Numbered from the stretch's first letter, positions 11,344 through 24,211 are shown. The stretch is DNA of 64,000 nt from Nelumbo lutea (GCA_022828595.1 JAKGHH010000004.1:51138922-51202921); one strand, 5' to 3'. Notes: generated from the letters alone by a model not told the origin. Program-made: numbers and translations.

Positions 11344-13100
11344 GTATGAAATCATGGACAATGCAGCTAAGTCATATATTGCAGCTAACTCATAAGTGAA
11401 GAAGGAACAAATGTTTCAAAGATATGGATTCTTGCTTTGTTAGAAGCAAAATTGTGGAGCTAGGTCTAAACTGTGCTTGATATTTCTCAATCTCAAGGTA
11501 TTTTGCTTGGAGCTTCTACTACATCTAGCATAATATGTATAGGGAAAAAAAAGAGATGGAACAGGGAAGATAAATTTCCTTGCTCGTATCGTATTATTTG
11601 AGATGAGGTTGAACTGAAAATTCTGCCATCTCGGGTGATTACATGTGGTACCATTTGTTGCTTCATTGGATAAGTTCCATGAGTCAATCAACTACACTGG
11701 TTGAAGAGAATTGTGTTGGTGCAGGTTCTGAGACAGTTGTGTATTATGATAATTGTTGCCATCATTGTTGTGACCATCCTTAGATCATTATTGTTGAATG
11801 AGCATTTGTTTATATATCATCAATATGATCATCATTGATGGTGGTGGGTCTTTATTGTCATTGTATGTATCCAACTATTCCATGTTGACTGCAAAAATAT
11901 CTGGTTCTTTGTTGTCACTCTATTGTCATTAGATCCTCTACTCTATTGATATGCTACAGCTATTTCAGTTGTCCAACTTAATGTCACTGAAATGATGAAG
12001 AGGTGGTATATTGGCCTTTTTCGTGCACAATAGCTTAAGTCAATGCCAACTTAATGTTGATGTATGCTTAGCTCAATGGATCTGCTTGTAATATTTTATT
12101 CTGGAACACATGGACCGGTTAACGTGATCGTAACCATAATAATATGGATTTATTAATTCTTATTCTTCTGTCTCTTCTAATCTGCACTTTAGGTTTTGTG
12201 ACTTTGAAATACCAGTATCTGTTTCCTTAAGACAGCAGGCAGTTTTTTTGTGGGTACAAATCTGAAGTCTTGACTCCAAACTACAGTAAGCTTACTAGAA
12301 AAAGTGCCAATTAATTTAAGTTTGTATGGGCCAAACAATTTTGAAGTTTGAATTATTGAATTTAACAGCCTTGGTTCATGCATGAAGATAGGGATTGTTC
12401 AGGATCAGTGATTCTTTCCTGCTTTGAACTCTTTATAGTCGGGAGACATTTCATTTCATTTGAAGATTGTTTGACCTCTGCCTCCCCCCCCCCCCCTACC
12501 TACATCTTGCAAGACTGATTCTTTTGCAAGCAAAGTTATCCATCATAGAAATTTGTAAAGCAAGTTCAAAAGATGTGTATATGATGCAACAGAGTAAGTC
12601 CATCTAGAATTCCTCCTAAGCACCTTCATGCAAGTGAATCTGAGTAGTGGCTCTACTCCGCCTAATGTGATACAAAGTGGAACTGATTAGCTGAGTCTAC
12701 TATTCACTAGATTGGGCTAATAAATAAATTTAGTCCAACCCACATGCCGGTGTGGAATGCTTGGCCTTTGCCAAATTCCCAAGCAAAGGAAAAATGAAGG
12801 TTATAATCAAGAGGTGTCTCTGCTGTGTCTTTTGCGAAGGAGCAGAGTTCTTATACTAGCTGATGCGTAGAACATAGTTAATCTTTTGAATGGGGAACAT
12901 GGGGGTTCTAGTTGGGAATTTTCCATCTGGATAGACAAAATCTCTTACTAAAATCTTTCCAGTGATTCTGTTTGGTGGAACATGCCTCCTGTTTGTATTG
13001 AACATCTTTTTTAGTCTTTAGTTGTTTTTAGACAGATGACCAACAAGTGCTCAAAAAGATGTGTTCTCTATTTCTGAAGCCCATGGCCAATCAAAACGAC
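11344..13100. other. 3' flank of the EamA-family gene, nothing recognised
   Basis: The first few hundred bases should be 3' UTR, but no decisive polyadenylation signal was picked out. A homopolymer C run lies at about 12485-12496. I see no other gene or element here. Confidence 0.4.
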
Positions 13101-13104
13101 GCCT

Positions 13105-13480
13105 ATAAGGTGAGTAGGGGTGTGAACGGATCGAATTTGAATCAAATCAGGCAATATCTAAATTCAAATTCAATTAGAAAATTTGATATCTGAATTCAAT
13201 TTGATATCCGATGGATATTGAAAATTAATATTTGAATTCAAATTTGACTAAAATTTTGAATATTCAATTCAATTTGAATTCGACCAATTAATTATTTTAG
13301 GTAATCAATAAATATAAAATACATACTTTATTTATAAAAAGTATATAAACATTTAAATATTTTATATATTATATATACGAATTAAATAATTGATTGAATT
13401 CGGATATTTATCAAATTGAATTAGGTTATATCCAAATTCGATTTGATTATGTCGAAACTCAAATTTGAAGTCAGAGAACA
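13105..13480. mobile_element. Decayed hAT-like element (aggggtgtgaacggatcg start)
   Basis: It opens with taggggtgtgaacggatcg, the typical start of plant hAT-type elements, and contains inverted words built from 'caaattcgatttga' and 'tcgaatttgaatcaaat' around an AT-rich core. The far end lacks the expected caccccta, so the 3' terminus is lost or diverged. Confidence 0.45.
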
Positions 13481-14159
13481 TCATATGAAATACACTACCC
13501 ATTTTGGTAACAGGGGAAATGATTGTACGTTTCAATTCATATTGCAATTGCAAGACCAGGCTCAACCTCTGACACAAATGAAGTTATAGTTTAGTATACC
13601 TAGTACTAGTAGGACAAGAGAAGAAGCCTTCTGGTATACATGTTACAATTGTGAGACTGACTTGTCTCAAGCCTTGCTCTTTTAAAAACTATGTTTTCTT
13701 GGTATTACATACTATACATGATAGGGAGTTGGGAGTGGAGGCCGAGTGGGGTGCATGTGAGGTTCACTGACCATGCTACAGAGAGCTTGCAATTCCATGG
13801 GTTTGATCCTACATCTTCTATATATATTTGGAGGGGTCTTATTGTCTTAAGAATTGGACTCAGAGTTGAGACTTCTTAACGGTGTACATAAGGTATTTTT
13901 CTGAATTGGATTCAGTGTTTAAGACTTAGTAAGTCAACAGGATATAGTTTTAAAAGATGGTACCGCATATGCCTTGTAGTGAGGAGTACAATCACTTGTT
14001 CATGGTGGATGTTAAACTCATATCACCAACATTCAAAACTGTTTACAAGAACAAGGTGTGGCCTCATCATCAACCGTACATATTTGAAGTCAAGTTTAAG
14101 TTTTAGCCATCCTATCCTCAACATTCGGTGAAATAGAGAAGTACATATGTTGCTGCCAA

Positions 14160-14480
14160 GGATGGATCGAGAGCAACCAAGTAACTTCACTTCCTTTGAC
14201 GAGCGCTTATATGTCCAAGGGCTGATGTGTCCGACCTAAGAACAAGAGAGCACGTCAGAGGCCCCGGGTGTTATCTTAGGGGTGGAGTTGGAGTCTCCGA
14301 TGGTCAAGTTAGTCAAATACGGACAAGGCCAGAGAGCAGTAATTAACAAGATGCCAAGATGATTTGCCTAAAGAGGAATGGCCTCTATTTATACTTGACC
14401 ATGGCTGAAGTTAATTAGCAGCCGATGGCCAGGATTTCATCCGACTGAGGCCACGTGGTGCCATCCTAGGCCTTGTCACA
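14160..14480. other. Possible LTR fragment upstream of an L1 relic
   Basis: The stretch is more GC-rich than its neighbours and has ctatttatactt (a TATA-like motif) near 14387, a pattern common in plant LTRs. No partner LTR, primer-binding site or coding domain was found. Weak call. Confidence 0.2.
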
Positions 14481-14489
14481 TGCGCCTAC

Positions 14490-14663
14490 ATCAACATGCA
14501 ACAATTTATTTGGAGTAGAAGGGGATATCAGACTGCATTTTGAAGTATCATGGAGCAAAATCTGTCTCCCCAAATGGGCTGGAGGTTTAGGAATTCGTCG
14601 AATGAAATGTTTTACTGATGCACTATTAGCAAAGGTTGGGTGGCACATCTTAACTAACACGGG
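14490..14663 (+). pseudogene. L1 LINE ORF2 relic, part 1
   Basis: The frame reads SWSKICLPKWAGGLGIRRMK then ALLAKVGWHILTN, the conserved block after the reverse transcriptase domain in plant L1 ORF2. It is cut by a hAT-like element at 14664 and resumes at 15989 in the same sense. Confidence 0.8.
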
Positions 14664-15980
14664 CATGGTTTTTAAAAACGAACTGGAAACAGAACCGGTT
14701 AGGGGACCAGTTTCCGGTTAAACGGTTCAACTGTCCAGGTCGAACAGTTCAACCCGTGATGTCATAAATAAATTAAAAATAAAAAAAATATTTATAAATA
14801 ATAAAAAATAGCATAAAATTAAATAAAAAACAAAAAAATACAGAAAATAAAACTATCTACATAAAAAATAATATAGTACAAAATACATAAAAATATATGA
14901 AAATAAAATACAAAAAAAATCTAAAAATTACACAAAAAATTCAAAAAAAAAAACAGAAAAATTGCAAAAAATATAGAAAAAAAACTCTAGAATGTTAAGT
15001 CCTAAAATGCAAAAATCATTGACCTAAAATCAAGATTCACAAAGATAGATTCCCCTGGCACCAAAATAAAAGGGGAGAAATATGAGCATTCACTCTAGAA
15101 TGTTAGATTGCTATGCAACCAAGACTGATCTGTAAAAGACTTCAATACAGATTAATTTTACCTAATTGATAAAAAAATTACACTAATTTTTACTTGGAAG
15201 TGATGTAAACTCGCCTGCCATAAAGCCTGGAAGTGCTGCAAATTGCAAAAAACGCTAGCCGTCGTCGGTCACCGTTAATTGCAGTCAGTCGGTCGGTGTG
15301 TGCTGCCATCGAATGCTGGAGGTGCTGGCCGCCGAGGGTGTTTGGTTGGGTGTGAGGGATGGCTGCCGCTGCAAACTCGCCTGTCGCAAAGCCTGGAAGT
15401 GATGCAAATCGCAAAAAACGTTGGCCGTCGCTGCAAATTCACTGTCACCAATCGCACTTAGTCAGTGTGTGTCGCCGTCGAACGCCAAAGGTGTTGGCCG
15501 CCGCAGGTAGTCGATTGAGTGTGAGGGATGGCCGCCTCTACAAACTCGCTTGCTACAAAGCCTAGAAGTGCTACAAATCGCAAAAAATGTTAGTTGCCGC
15601 TGCAAATTCATCGTTGTCAGTCGCCGTTTATCACCATTGGTCAGTGTGTATCGCCGTCGAACGCCGGAGGTGCTGGTCGCCGCAAATGGTCGGTTGGGTG
15701 TGAGGGAGGAGGGAAGAACGAAAATGGGGTTCTAACCCTACATTTGATTAATTGATTTGAGCTTGGGATATTAAAGGAATTTTATTTTTTGTTTTTTTAT
15801 TTTATTTAAATCATTGAAAATAAAAAAGAGAACCCGCGACTGCTACTCAGGTCGAATGGTTTAGCGGTCCGACCACCCGGGTTAGCAGTTTTTTTACTTT
15901 TTTAATGTTTTTTTAAGATTTCTGGTTTTTAATGTAACCGGACCCGGGGGCCTGACCGGTTACCGGTTTTGAAAACCATG
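14664..15980. mobile_element. hAT-like element with perfect 8-bp target duplication
   Basis: Ends are catggtttttaaaaac and gttttgaaaaccatg, an inverted pair, with further inverted ccggtt-type words inside each end. The octamer aacacggg occurs immediately outside both ends (14656-14663 and 15981-15988). The element sits inside an L1 reading frame, which continues on the far side. The interior is A-rich at left (14760-15000) and then carries three GC-rich tandem units at 15206-15710. No transposase was seen, so it is non-autonomous. Confidence 0.85.
15206..15710. repeat. Three tandem units of about 165-170 bp
   Basis: Units start near 15206, 15370 and 15540, each with a form of 'aaactcgcctg..aaagcctggaagtg' and ending around 'gttgggtgtgaggga'. 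They diverge by point changes and small indels. The units are GC-rich and open in several frames on both strands, which produces short shadow reading frames without domain content. They lie inside the hAT-like element. Confidence 0.8.
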
Positions 15981-15988
15981 AACACGGG

Positions 15989-16300
15989 TTCTACTTCGGT
16001 GCAAATTCTTAAAGCTAAGCTTTTCCCATATGAGAGTTTCTTGGATAGTGTCCCTAAGAAAAATGATTGTTGGACATGAAAAGGTATCTGTGCGGTTCAT
16101 TGAGTTTTGGTTTTGGGTTGTTGTAAACGAACTGACGTGGTGACACAATCAGCATTTGGGGTGACCCTTGGGTCCCTAATTTACCTCAGTACATGGTGTA
16201 GAGACTAGTTGTTTGGGTGCCTGATTTTATTGTTGCTGATTCAGATTTATTAAATGATAACAGAACCTGGAATGCTGGTTTGTTTCATCAGTACTTTGAT
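15989..16300 (+). pseudogene. L1 LINE ORF2 relic, part 2
   Basis: The frame continues with ILKAKLFPYESFLDSV and NDCWTWKGI, then with frameshifts gives PNLPQYMV, VPDFIVADSDLL and RTWNAGLFHQYFD. This order is that of the plant L1 ORF2 region after reverse transcriptase. At about 16303 it is cut by another repeat. Confidence 0.8.
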
Positions 16301-16302
16301 AC

Positions 16303-16500
16303 AAGGTTCAAAGTATCCATACCTATCGGCTGATACGTTTCGTGTCGATGGCTTACTGATACGCCCCTCCAAGGATTGTATCGGGTCATTCACTGGTTCA
16401 GAGGGTAGTCAGGCCTTAAATCGACCCCTCTGAACCGGTTTCAAAATTAAATAAATAAAACTTAAAAAAATACCAATACAGGACAATACGCCATACTTTG
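16303..16500. repeat. Repeat of the 'ggttcaaagtatcgatac' family
   Basis: It begins aaggttcaaagtatcc and is rich in gatacg/cgtatc words. The segment at about 21645-21885 has similar gatacg words and ends with the reverse complement of this start (atactttgaacc). This suggests a small TIR family with these ends, here with a degraded right end. Confidence 0.4.
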
Positions 16501-16688
16501 GAAGAAATTTTGGAAGTTACAACTATATCCACGCTTACATCTATTTATTTCTATGGAAACCAACTATGGAAGGTCATTCATTCATCTCCTTCTTGTAGCA
16601 AAAGAAAAATGTAATATACACACATATAAATAAATAAATAAGCAAACTAAGATGTATTCTTTTATATATAATAAAACAAAACTGAAAT

Positions 16689-17036
16689 TAGGGGTGTTCA
16701 TGATGTGGACTAGAGTCTAGACCACCAAAATGCACTGAACCAAACTGAAATTAGCGGTTTTGGACTGATTTTTTTAAATTTTAGAAATCAAACAAAACCA
16801 CAAATCAAATTATTCATAATATATTTATTAATGCATATAATATATAATACATGTGTTTAAGCATATGTATGCATTCATTTAATATTCCATATATTGTTGT
16901 TTGTTTCAATTTTTAACTTATAATTTGATGCCCAACGAATCGTTTGTGCTTGAGAAAGTGTAAATATGATTTATATAATAGTAGTAAGTGGAACTTGTTA
17001 ATATTTCAATTTGATATTTGAATTATATTTATTATT

Positions 17037-17040
<4 letters not shown>
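16689..17040. repeat. Partial hAT-like element, left end only
   Basis: The sequence taggggtgttcatgatg matches the 5' ends of the hAT-like elements elsewhere in this window. No matching caccccta end was found downstream before other repeats begin, so only a left part seems to remain. Confidence 0.3.
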
Positions 17041-17107
<67 letters not shown>

Positions 17108-17108
17108 T
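17037..17108. repeat. (TA)n then (TG)n microsatellite
   Basis: About 27 TA repeats run into a short TG tract. Such tracts are unstable and may be shortened or lengthened in the assembly. Confidence 0.95.
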
Positions 17109-17589
17109 ATTAAGACATTATAATTGGATTAAGCCCAATAAAGTGACCTAAATAGTATTAAAAATTGAACAATCTAATTGGTTTCCATGCTAAAATGCTT
17201 TAGCATGGGGCCTTTTTTTCTTCAATGCATTACTAATAAAGAGGCAGAGTGTGTTGGTCAAACTAGGGTTTGGAAGAACAATTCTGTGTAAAATGTATGT
17301 CTCAATTCTGCTATACTCTTATCTTATAAAGAACTGGACTTCTAGCTAGAATCCTTAAAAGAGTTTCCCAATCAGATTTCTAACTAAATTAGATAACTTC
17401 TAATTAGGAATTAATCCTAATTAAATTAGGACAATGAGAAAACAATAAGCTTTCATAATTCGATCCATAATCTCCAACTACCTAGCTTCTTAGTCAAACT
17501 AGGCAAGTGACTAATCAAACTAATCTTGTTGGAAACAAATTGAACCTCTTAAGTAATCTTTTATTTTCATATCGCTGACTAATCAATTC

Positions 17590-18490
17590 GACCTAAACCT
17601 TGTATGGCATGGGACCCACTAATCTCCAAAGTTAAGCCACATGGGTTCAGCCATATATTAAAACAAATGGGCTGAATTCACTAGTACAAGTGTACAACTA
17701 GTCAGCCGCCTCCTGATCCTATTGGTCTCAAGTTTGGCCCAACACTTAAATATAAGTGGAGCTTAGGTTTTATACATCTTATGAACCCAAGCCCAATGAT
17801 TTAACCTAAGGAAAGTGTTCATCACATTTCATCCCAAGCAAATACTTGCTCTCAACCTCTCAACCAATAATATCAATGCCCACATGGAAGGACCTCTTTC
17901 ATGACTGTAAGATATAGTGTCACACCCTTCACATGGAAGGACCTCTTTCATGACTGTAAGGTATAGTGTCACACCCTTCACTCAAATGGATCATAGGATT
18001 AAAACCTTTTACAAATACTTTTTTATAAAATAAATTATATATATATGGGATATTCTCTTTTGTATAACAAAGTGACTAATCATATCACAATGATCACCCA
18101 TTCAAATGCTATTTCAAACTGCTCCAACATTTTAAGTATTTGACCTTAAGTGGATTGGTTTGTAAATCAAAAGCAACTCAATCCAACACTTAGTGAAGTA
18201 TCGATATCAAGTTAGGTGTTGAATATAACTTTTTAGTTTTTCCCATTTGTTTCTAAGGTCCATGGCATAACAAAAAATGGCCCTGGTTTAGTGATTCACT
18301 GTATCTTAGGTCTAATCCTAGTAGTTGAGATAGACTGCTCCACCAATTTGGCAATACAATAGGATCAACCTTGGCATGATAAACTCCTCAAGTTTCAAAT
18401 GGCTAAAAACATTCTAAGATAATATAAGTTTTATAAATACCAATCTGATTGGAGCTAAGGGCATACACTATCTAACACTAATCATTAGAT
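17590..18490. repeat. Dispersed repeat family, copy B
   Basis: It aligns in order with 1-1030 (see that entry) and ends with the same block around ctgattggagctaaggg. The upstream stretch 17240-17590 may belong to the same element but has no counterpart in the window. Copy B carries its own 49-bp tandem duplication. Confidence 0.7.
17882..17979. repeat. Near-perfect 49-bp tandem duplication
   Basis: The unit starting acatggaaggacctctttca occurs twice in a row with a single a/g difference. Copy A of the same repeat family has only one counterpart of this segment, so the duplication is recent and specific to copy B. Confidence 0.85.
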
Positions 18491-19011
18491 TTCACACATA
18501 ATGATGTTGCATCAATATCATGAGTTATGTTCTTCTTTAATGTAGAGTGTGTTAGTGCTATGGTTGGTCTGCACCTTGCAAAGCTTCTAGTTTATTTGCC
18601 ATTATAAAAATCAACATTTTTATATTGTCATTCTGTGGCCAAACCAATGGTGATCTAGAGACACTATGCCAAATGTGTTGAGAAAACACATTTTATAAAT
18701 TTTGTTTTGTAATATGTGAAGGTTTTTTTGTAGCGTGAGGACTCTCCAATTAAGAAAAGGGATGTTGATGAGAAATAAGGGTTAACCATCCAGTGGGCAT
18801 TGGTCTATGAAAACCTTTTCCAAACAAACCTGCATTTGTAGTAGGTACCCCAATTAAGAAAAGTGGGTAAAGATTGATTTTGGGGAGCTCATACAAATAG
18901 GTCTTCAAAGGAGAAGTAGAGCATAAGCATTAGTTTTAGGTACTCTTAATATTGAGTTAAAGCATGTTCCAAGAATAACAAAGTAAAGAGAAGAAGTATG
19001 GAGCCATAACA

Positions 19012-19380
19012 TCTATACTATATATATAAAGCAAAGATGTCCAAGTAAGCACCCCTCTCCTTCCCTTTCCCCTACGCAACCTTCTCATTAGTGCCAAGTC
19101 AGCACCCTCTCCTTCATTTTGCTAACCTATGCTTTCCAATCTTCTCTCTTTGGAAAGTATCCAATAACTATATGTTTCTAAGGAAACTTTCTAGCATCAA
19201 GATTCCTTCCTTTTGGTTCTTGTCAATCCTCCTCTCCTCCCTTCTCTATGGGTCCTTCTCTTATCTTCTTCCCCTATTTTTCTATAATAAAAAAAAGCTT
19301 CATCTACTCAAATCATCACATCTAAAAGAGCCAAACATGTGTCATTCTTGGGTAAACTAAATTGAATTTATACACCATGT
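19012..19380 (+). mobile_element. Helitron-like 5' end
   Basis: After an A, the sequence reads tctatactatatatataaag followed by a cytosine-rich stretch. A similar block, tcttcactatatatataaag, also after an A, starts at 31905 and is followed by similar text. TC starts with tctata..aaagc are typical of plant Helitrons. No CTRR end with hairpin was located, so the 3' end given is arbitrary. Confidence 0.35.
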
Positions 19381-19826
19381 TTTGAGAGCTTGAAGTCTCA
19401 TTCCTTTTTTTTTTTTTATTTTTAGTTTTAACATTTAAAGACTAAACTAAGTTTTACATATGGTTGTTGTCAAATGAAGGAAAGACCTCCTTCTCTCAAA
19501 GATATCATTGGTTTCAAGTATGTCAAAGTTTAGAGTAAACTAACATTCCAAGAAACATCTTTCTCTCATTAATAACTATTTTTTCCAAGTATGCTTCTAT
19601 TTGCATAAGAAAATTTTAAACCCAATAGATGTTCTATTTTGTTTACCACTTTGAGTGAAAGAAAACAAGAAAAAACCTAGGACAAATTAATTTTGTTTAA
19701 AATTTAATAGGAGCACACCTAAGAATAGTAAAAGTTTATAGGAATTAATGAGTTTTTATAAGGGGCAAACCATGAGCAAATTAGACTATTAGGTTTTTAT
19801 TTGGTGTTTGCAATGGGACCGATGAA

Positions 19827-19866
19827 AGAAGAAGAAGAAGAAGAAGAAGAAGAAGAAGAAGAAGAA
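19827..19866. repeat. (GAA)n microsatellite
   Basis: About thirteen gaa units in a purine-rich stretch. Confidence 0.9.
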
Positions 19867-20325
19867 GGAAAGAGGAAGAAAAAAGAATAAGAATACTATA
19901 AACCCAATAGAAGCTTTGTTTTGTTTACTAGTTTGAGCAAGTGGAGAAAACAAGACAAAAAAAGGAGAATAGTGGGTGAAAAAGATAGTAAATTATATCT
20001 AATTGATTACTATAGCGATAAGCGGGTGAAAAAGATAGTTATTTTGGGTCAATTCGTTTCTATGCGGAAATTATATCTAATTGATTTTAACTTAAAAGAA
20101 TAGTAAAATGTTCTATTTCAAAAGGAAACATTAATTGCTGCTTAATAAAAAGCATTAAAATAGTAATTAAAATTCTATGAAATTGTTAAAATGATTTACT
20201 AATGCAATGAGGAATGGAAAATGAAATAGGATTAAAATAAATAAACTACTCATTTGTTTCCTAGGCATCCTAACCTAAGAGGGGGTGAATTGGGTCCTAC
20301 AAGTTTCTTCCCCAACTAAATTTTA

Positions 20326-20367
<42 letters not shown>

Positions 20368-21254
20368 ACAATAATGATTCAAAGTAGTAATTTGATGTTC
20401 AAAATAGAAAAACAAAGATTGAGATTGAATGTTAGAAAGCAATAATAATAACGAATTAATAACAACAGAGAGCACACACAAAATTTATAGAGGTTCAACC
20501 AAGCTCAGCCTATGTCCTCTCCTCAAGTAACCTCCTAAGAACTTCACTAGACTAGCTAGACATTCAAGTGTCAACAAAACCTTTACACCAATTGGACTTT
20601 TAGGTGCCAATAAGAGCTTTAAAACAGTTAGGCTTATGGGTGCCAACAAGACCTTTCATTAGTTGGATTTATGGGTGCCAAGAAGACTTTATAGTGTTCA
20701 AACTAAACACTCAACAACATTCAGCTAGACTACCACTAGCTGATCAAATACAATAAGTATATCAATGATTTAACAAATGATAAGAAATATAATGCTTCTG
20801 TAAGGCTGATATGCAAATATAAACTAAATTATTCAGATAAAAGAGAATGAAATACAAGCTATAAGACTTGAAGTGATTCAATTTTCTTTGTGAGAATCAA
20901 TTTAGCACAAATGGCTATTCGACTTTTCTCACAAAGATGAAACTCTTTTAGTTCAAATTCTCTTCACTCTCTTTTCTCTCTCTTTCTTTTATTCTCTCTC
21001 AATGCACTTACATTTTTCATCATAAATTCATGCATATATAGCATGAATGAAGGATAAAGAGCTTATGACCATTATTGAGCCATTTCATTCTCTTTTTCTC
21101 TCTCTTACTTTTGTTCTCTTTCTTATTTACAACTTTTTGCTCAATGCACTTTCCTACATTTTTCATCATAAATTCATGCATAAAAAGCATGAACCAAGGC
21201 TAGAGATCTTATGACCATTATTAATCCATTGGAAGTGGATTAATCCATTCTAGC

Positions 21255-22132
21255 TATAGTTTCCAAGGTGCCAAGGCAAGGCTAGGTGATAGGGGGGCGC
21301 CTTGTCACCTAGTTGGATTTTTTTCAAGTAAAATCATATATCCTAAGGTAGTTCCCTAGGTTCTATAACCATCTTTACTTAATAATTATTCATAATTTTC
21401 ATAAGAGAAGTATAAATTTCATGTTTAAGTCTATAAATCAATATTTTATGAGAAGAAAAAGAATAAAGGAAAGAAAATTCAAAAAAAAGGGGGCTGAACC
21501 CCTACTTTTGTTATAGGAAAGAAGAAAAGAAAATGTGGAAGAAGAAGAAGATGTGGAAGAAGAAAACGTGTTGATTAGACAAAATTTTAAGTTCTTCCCT
21601 TGCTTACTGGTTCAGGTTTTGAAATTTTTGAGGGTTCAATCAATGATCAAAATTACGATACGATACGCCCCGTATCGGGTGTATTGTATCTTTGGGTCCT
21701 AATACTTGTTTACAAGTGTTATCAGGGACCAATTTTTTTAAATAATATTAAATATATATATATATATATATTAAAATGAAATTGAAAACCAAATAAATAA
21801 AAAAAATAAGGGGAGTATCGTTATTAAGTACCAATACATCTCTACCAAAACACAGAGGTGTATCGATACTTTGAACCATGGGTTCAATACAACAATTAGC
21901 AATGTGTGCATTGATTAAGCCATAAAAAAATAAGAAAATACTAAAAAGAAATTAGTATATAAACACATTAAATGAATATTCTAGTTTAATAATGTCTATT
22001 TTATATATATAATGTCAAAAATAAATAAATATAAAAGTATTTTATAACTCAGTGCATAGAACTGCTTGGCAATTGGGCAAGGCAAGCCTCCAAGGGTGCC
22101 TTGTCGGTGAGGCGTCACCTTGACAACTATGA
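21255..22132. mobile_element. hAT-like element inside the 3' LTR
   Basis: The left end reads tatagtttccaaggtgccaa and the right end caccttgacaactatg, the same family as 6242-6928 in opposite orientation. Flanking octamers attctagc (21247-21254) and attctaac (22133-22140) match at 7 of 8. The interior has one 'ggggctgaacccct' palindrome. It also holds a nested segment near 21645-21885 that ends atactttgaacc and resembles 16303-16500. Confidence 0.75.
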
Positions 22133-22199
22133 ATTCTAACAAACATTTAGAACTTGTTCCCAACAATGTTAAAGTCTTACTAGAAAAGGAAAGAGTTGT

Positions 22200-22640
22200 T
22201 AAACCTTCAAACGGTCAAAAAATGGTATTTCATCATAAAGTAGTCAACTATTATGACCAAATAATTGATTACTTCATCCTATTAGAGGTAAGTAATTGAC
22301 TATTAGGACCAATTAGTCAACTACTAATAAGAGGGAATCTAATTTTTCTAGTAGTTAACTACCTTGATCTACTACCAAAAGGTACTTAACTACTAGGTGA
22401 AACTTAATCTTGACTATTACACTTTGTCAACTATTGCTTTCTCAATAGTTAACTAATAAGTAATACTAGGCTCCACTGTCATAACTAGTCAATTAATACC
22501 TTTTAGGTAGTTAGCTACTAAGTCACATCAAGTTCAATTTTCATAGTTAATCAACTATTGCCTTTTGGGAAATCGACTACTAAGTGTAACCCAACCTTAG
22601 ATCATTCAAGTAAGCAACTCCTATGGTTTAGGAATTGACT
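22200..22640. repeat. Cluster of palindromic agtcaact/gtagttaactac words
   Basis: At least a dozen variants of tagtcaacta, gtagttaacta and cgactact lie at irregular spacing. Related clusters occur at 25840-26170 and 39200-39430. Maize Sirevirus LTRs are known for clusters of palindromic words (of a different sequence), so this may be the equivalent cis-regulatory block. Confidence 0.6.
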
Positions 22641-23563
22641 CCTTAGGCTTCTAAACTTAGATTTTTGATGTTTTTGTCTAAGCTAGATAAAGTCTAAGAC
22701 AATCCTAAGAACATTTTCTATCTTAGCCATTGGCCTTTAAGGTTTTGGTAGACCCAAAGTAAGTCTGAGTTTAGTCCATTATAGTGCCCCTTGTAATCTG
22801 ATTGCATCAAATCCTAACGAATAAAAGAATCTTTGTAGACTTTTATAATTGTACTACTTTTTCTTGTTCATGATAGTAGACTTGCATTCTTTGGATGACT
22901 TTCAGCCCATTTGAGGGGATGATTGGTATGTCTATACATATATTTTAAAAAATTATTACTCCCGATGAGTTTGTGATTATCAAAACACATTGGGTCAACA
23001 ATCTCCCCCCCCCCCCTTTGATCACAACAAACCATTGATGAAAAATTTGATATAAACTAATAGACATTTGTAGAGTGTAGATCTAGACCCCCCTGTGATT
23101 ATGCTACTTATCTTGATATAAAATTGATTATGAATGTAGTAAATAGGGAACTGATCAACATTTGATCTTTTAAGAATCACCACAAAAGAATAAACATTAT
23201 AATACTACATTTTTAGATCTCCCCCTTCTAGGTTTTCTCTTTTAACATTTTTCTTTCCTCTTTTTTCTTGAAAATAATCCCATTAAGCATAAATTTTCAA
23301 GAAAAATCACATATTATCATTTTTCAAGCAATCATACAACTTTCTTCCCTTTTGGGATAAACAAGCAGGAAAGATAGGGGAAAAGCAATCAATAACTATA
23401 TAGGTAGCAAAAGCATCAAAACACATAGATGTACTAATATTATAAGGTAAGAGAAATGAATAATCAAAACACATGCTTAATAATGTATAGTAAGGATAGA
23501 ATGCACAATTATTTATAGTCCCAAGAAATAAGATAGATAGAGAGAACAAAAGAAAGTAGATAG

Positions 23564-24211
23564 TAGGGGTGTTCACATTAAATGCAAACCAATCAAACTG
23601 ACCAAACTAGCCCGACCCAACCCAAGTTGGTCGATTTTTGAAAACCACCATTAGTTTCGATTTGTATGAGAAAATAAACCGGCAACTCAATTCGGTTTCG
23701 GCTTTGCTAATTAGTCCCTTCCCTATATGAAAACCAAAACCAAACTGAACCGATCCTATATGTTTAAGTAATTATTAATTAGTCCCTACCCTATATGTTA
23801 AATGTTGATATATTTTATTTGTGTTTTGTTTGAACTTTGAAAAAAATTGGTTATTTATGATAAAAAATAAAAAATAAAACCAATACAAATATAATACAAT
23901 GGTACAATATTTAATTCAGTTTTATATAAATTTAAATAATAATGACAAAAAAATCTGTTTTGCATTAAAAACTAATCGATTTAAATATATATTTTCATTT
24001 TGCATAAAAGCTAAAAAGAAATAAACTTAAATATAAATAGATATTTTAGTTTAAAATATATATAAAAACCAACTAAACCGACCATTCATATTTGGGTCAG
24101 TTTCGCTTCAGGGTTGATCAGATTCAGTTTAGTCAATAAGCAAACCGACTAGGTTGGGTCAGTTAAAGAAAATGACTTAAACTGACCTAACCTGACCCTT
24201 GAGCACCCCTA
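23564..24211. mobile_element. hAT-like element with perfect 8-bp target duplication
   Basis: It begins taggggtgttcac and ends gagcacccct followed by a. The octamer gtagatag lies directly outside both ends (23556-23563 and 24212-24219). Inverted ggttggtc-type words follow each end and the centre is AT-rich. No transposase, so non-autonomous. It interrupts the region between the extra reading frame and the 3' LTR of the Sirevirus-like element. Confidence 0.9.

Larger units (their letters stand above)
20255..22640 (-). repeat. Putative 3' LTR of the Sirevirus-like element
   Basis: The part 20305-21250 is duplicated at 30265-31060. The rest (22133-22640) carries a cluster of palindromic gtagttaactac-like words. 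It is interrupted by a hAT-like element at 21255-22132 and contains an (AT)n run near 20326-20363. The inner limit is uncertain. Confidence 0.55.

Noticed and set aside
15190..15735. Several overlapping open frames on both strands
   Set aside because: They come from the GC-rich tandem units inside a hAT-like element; frames differ between units and show no domain.
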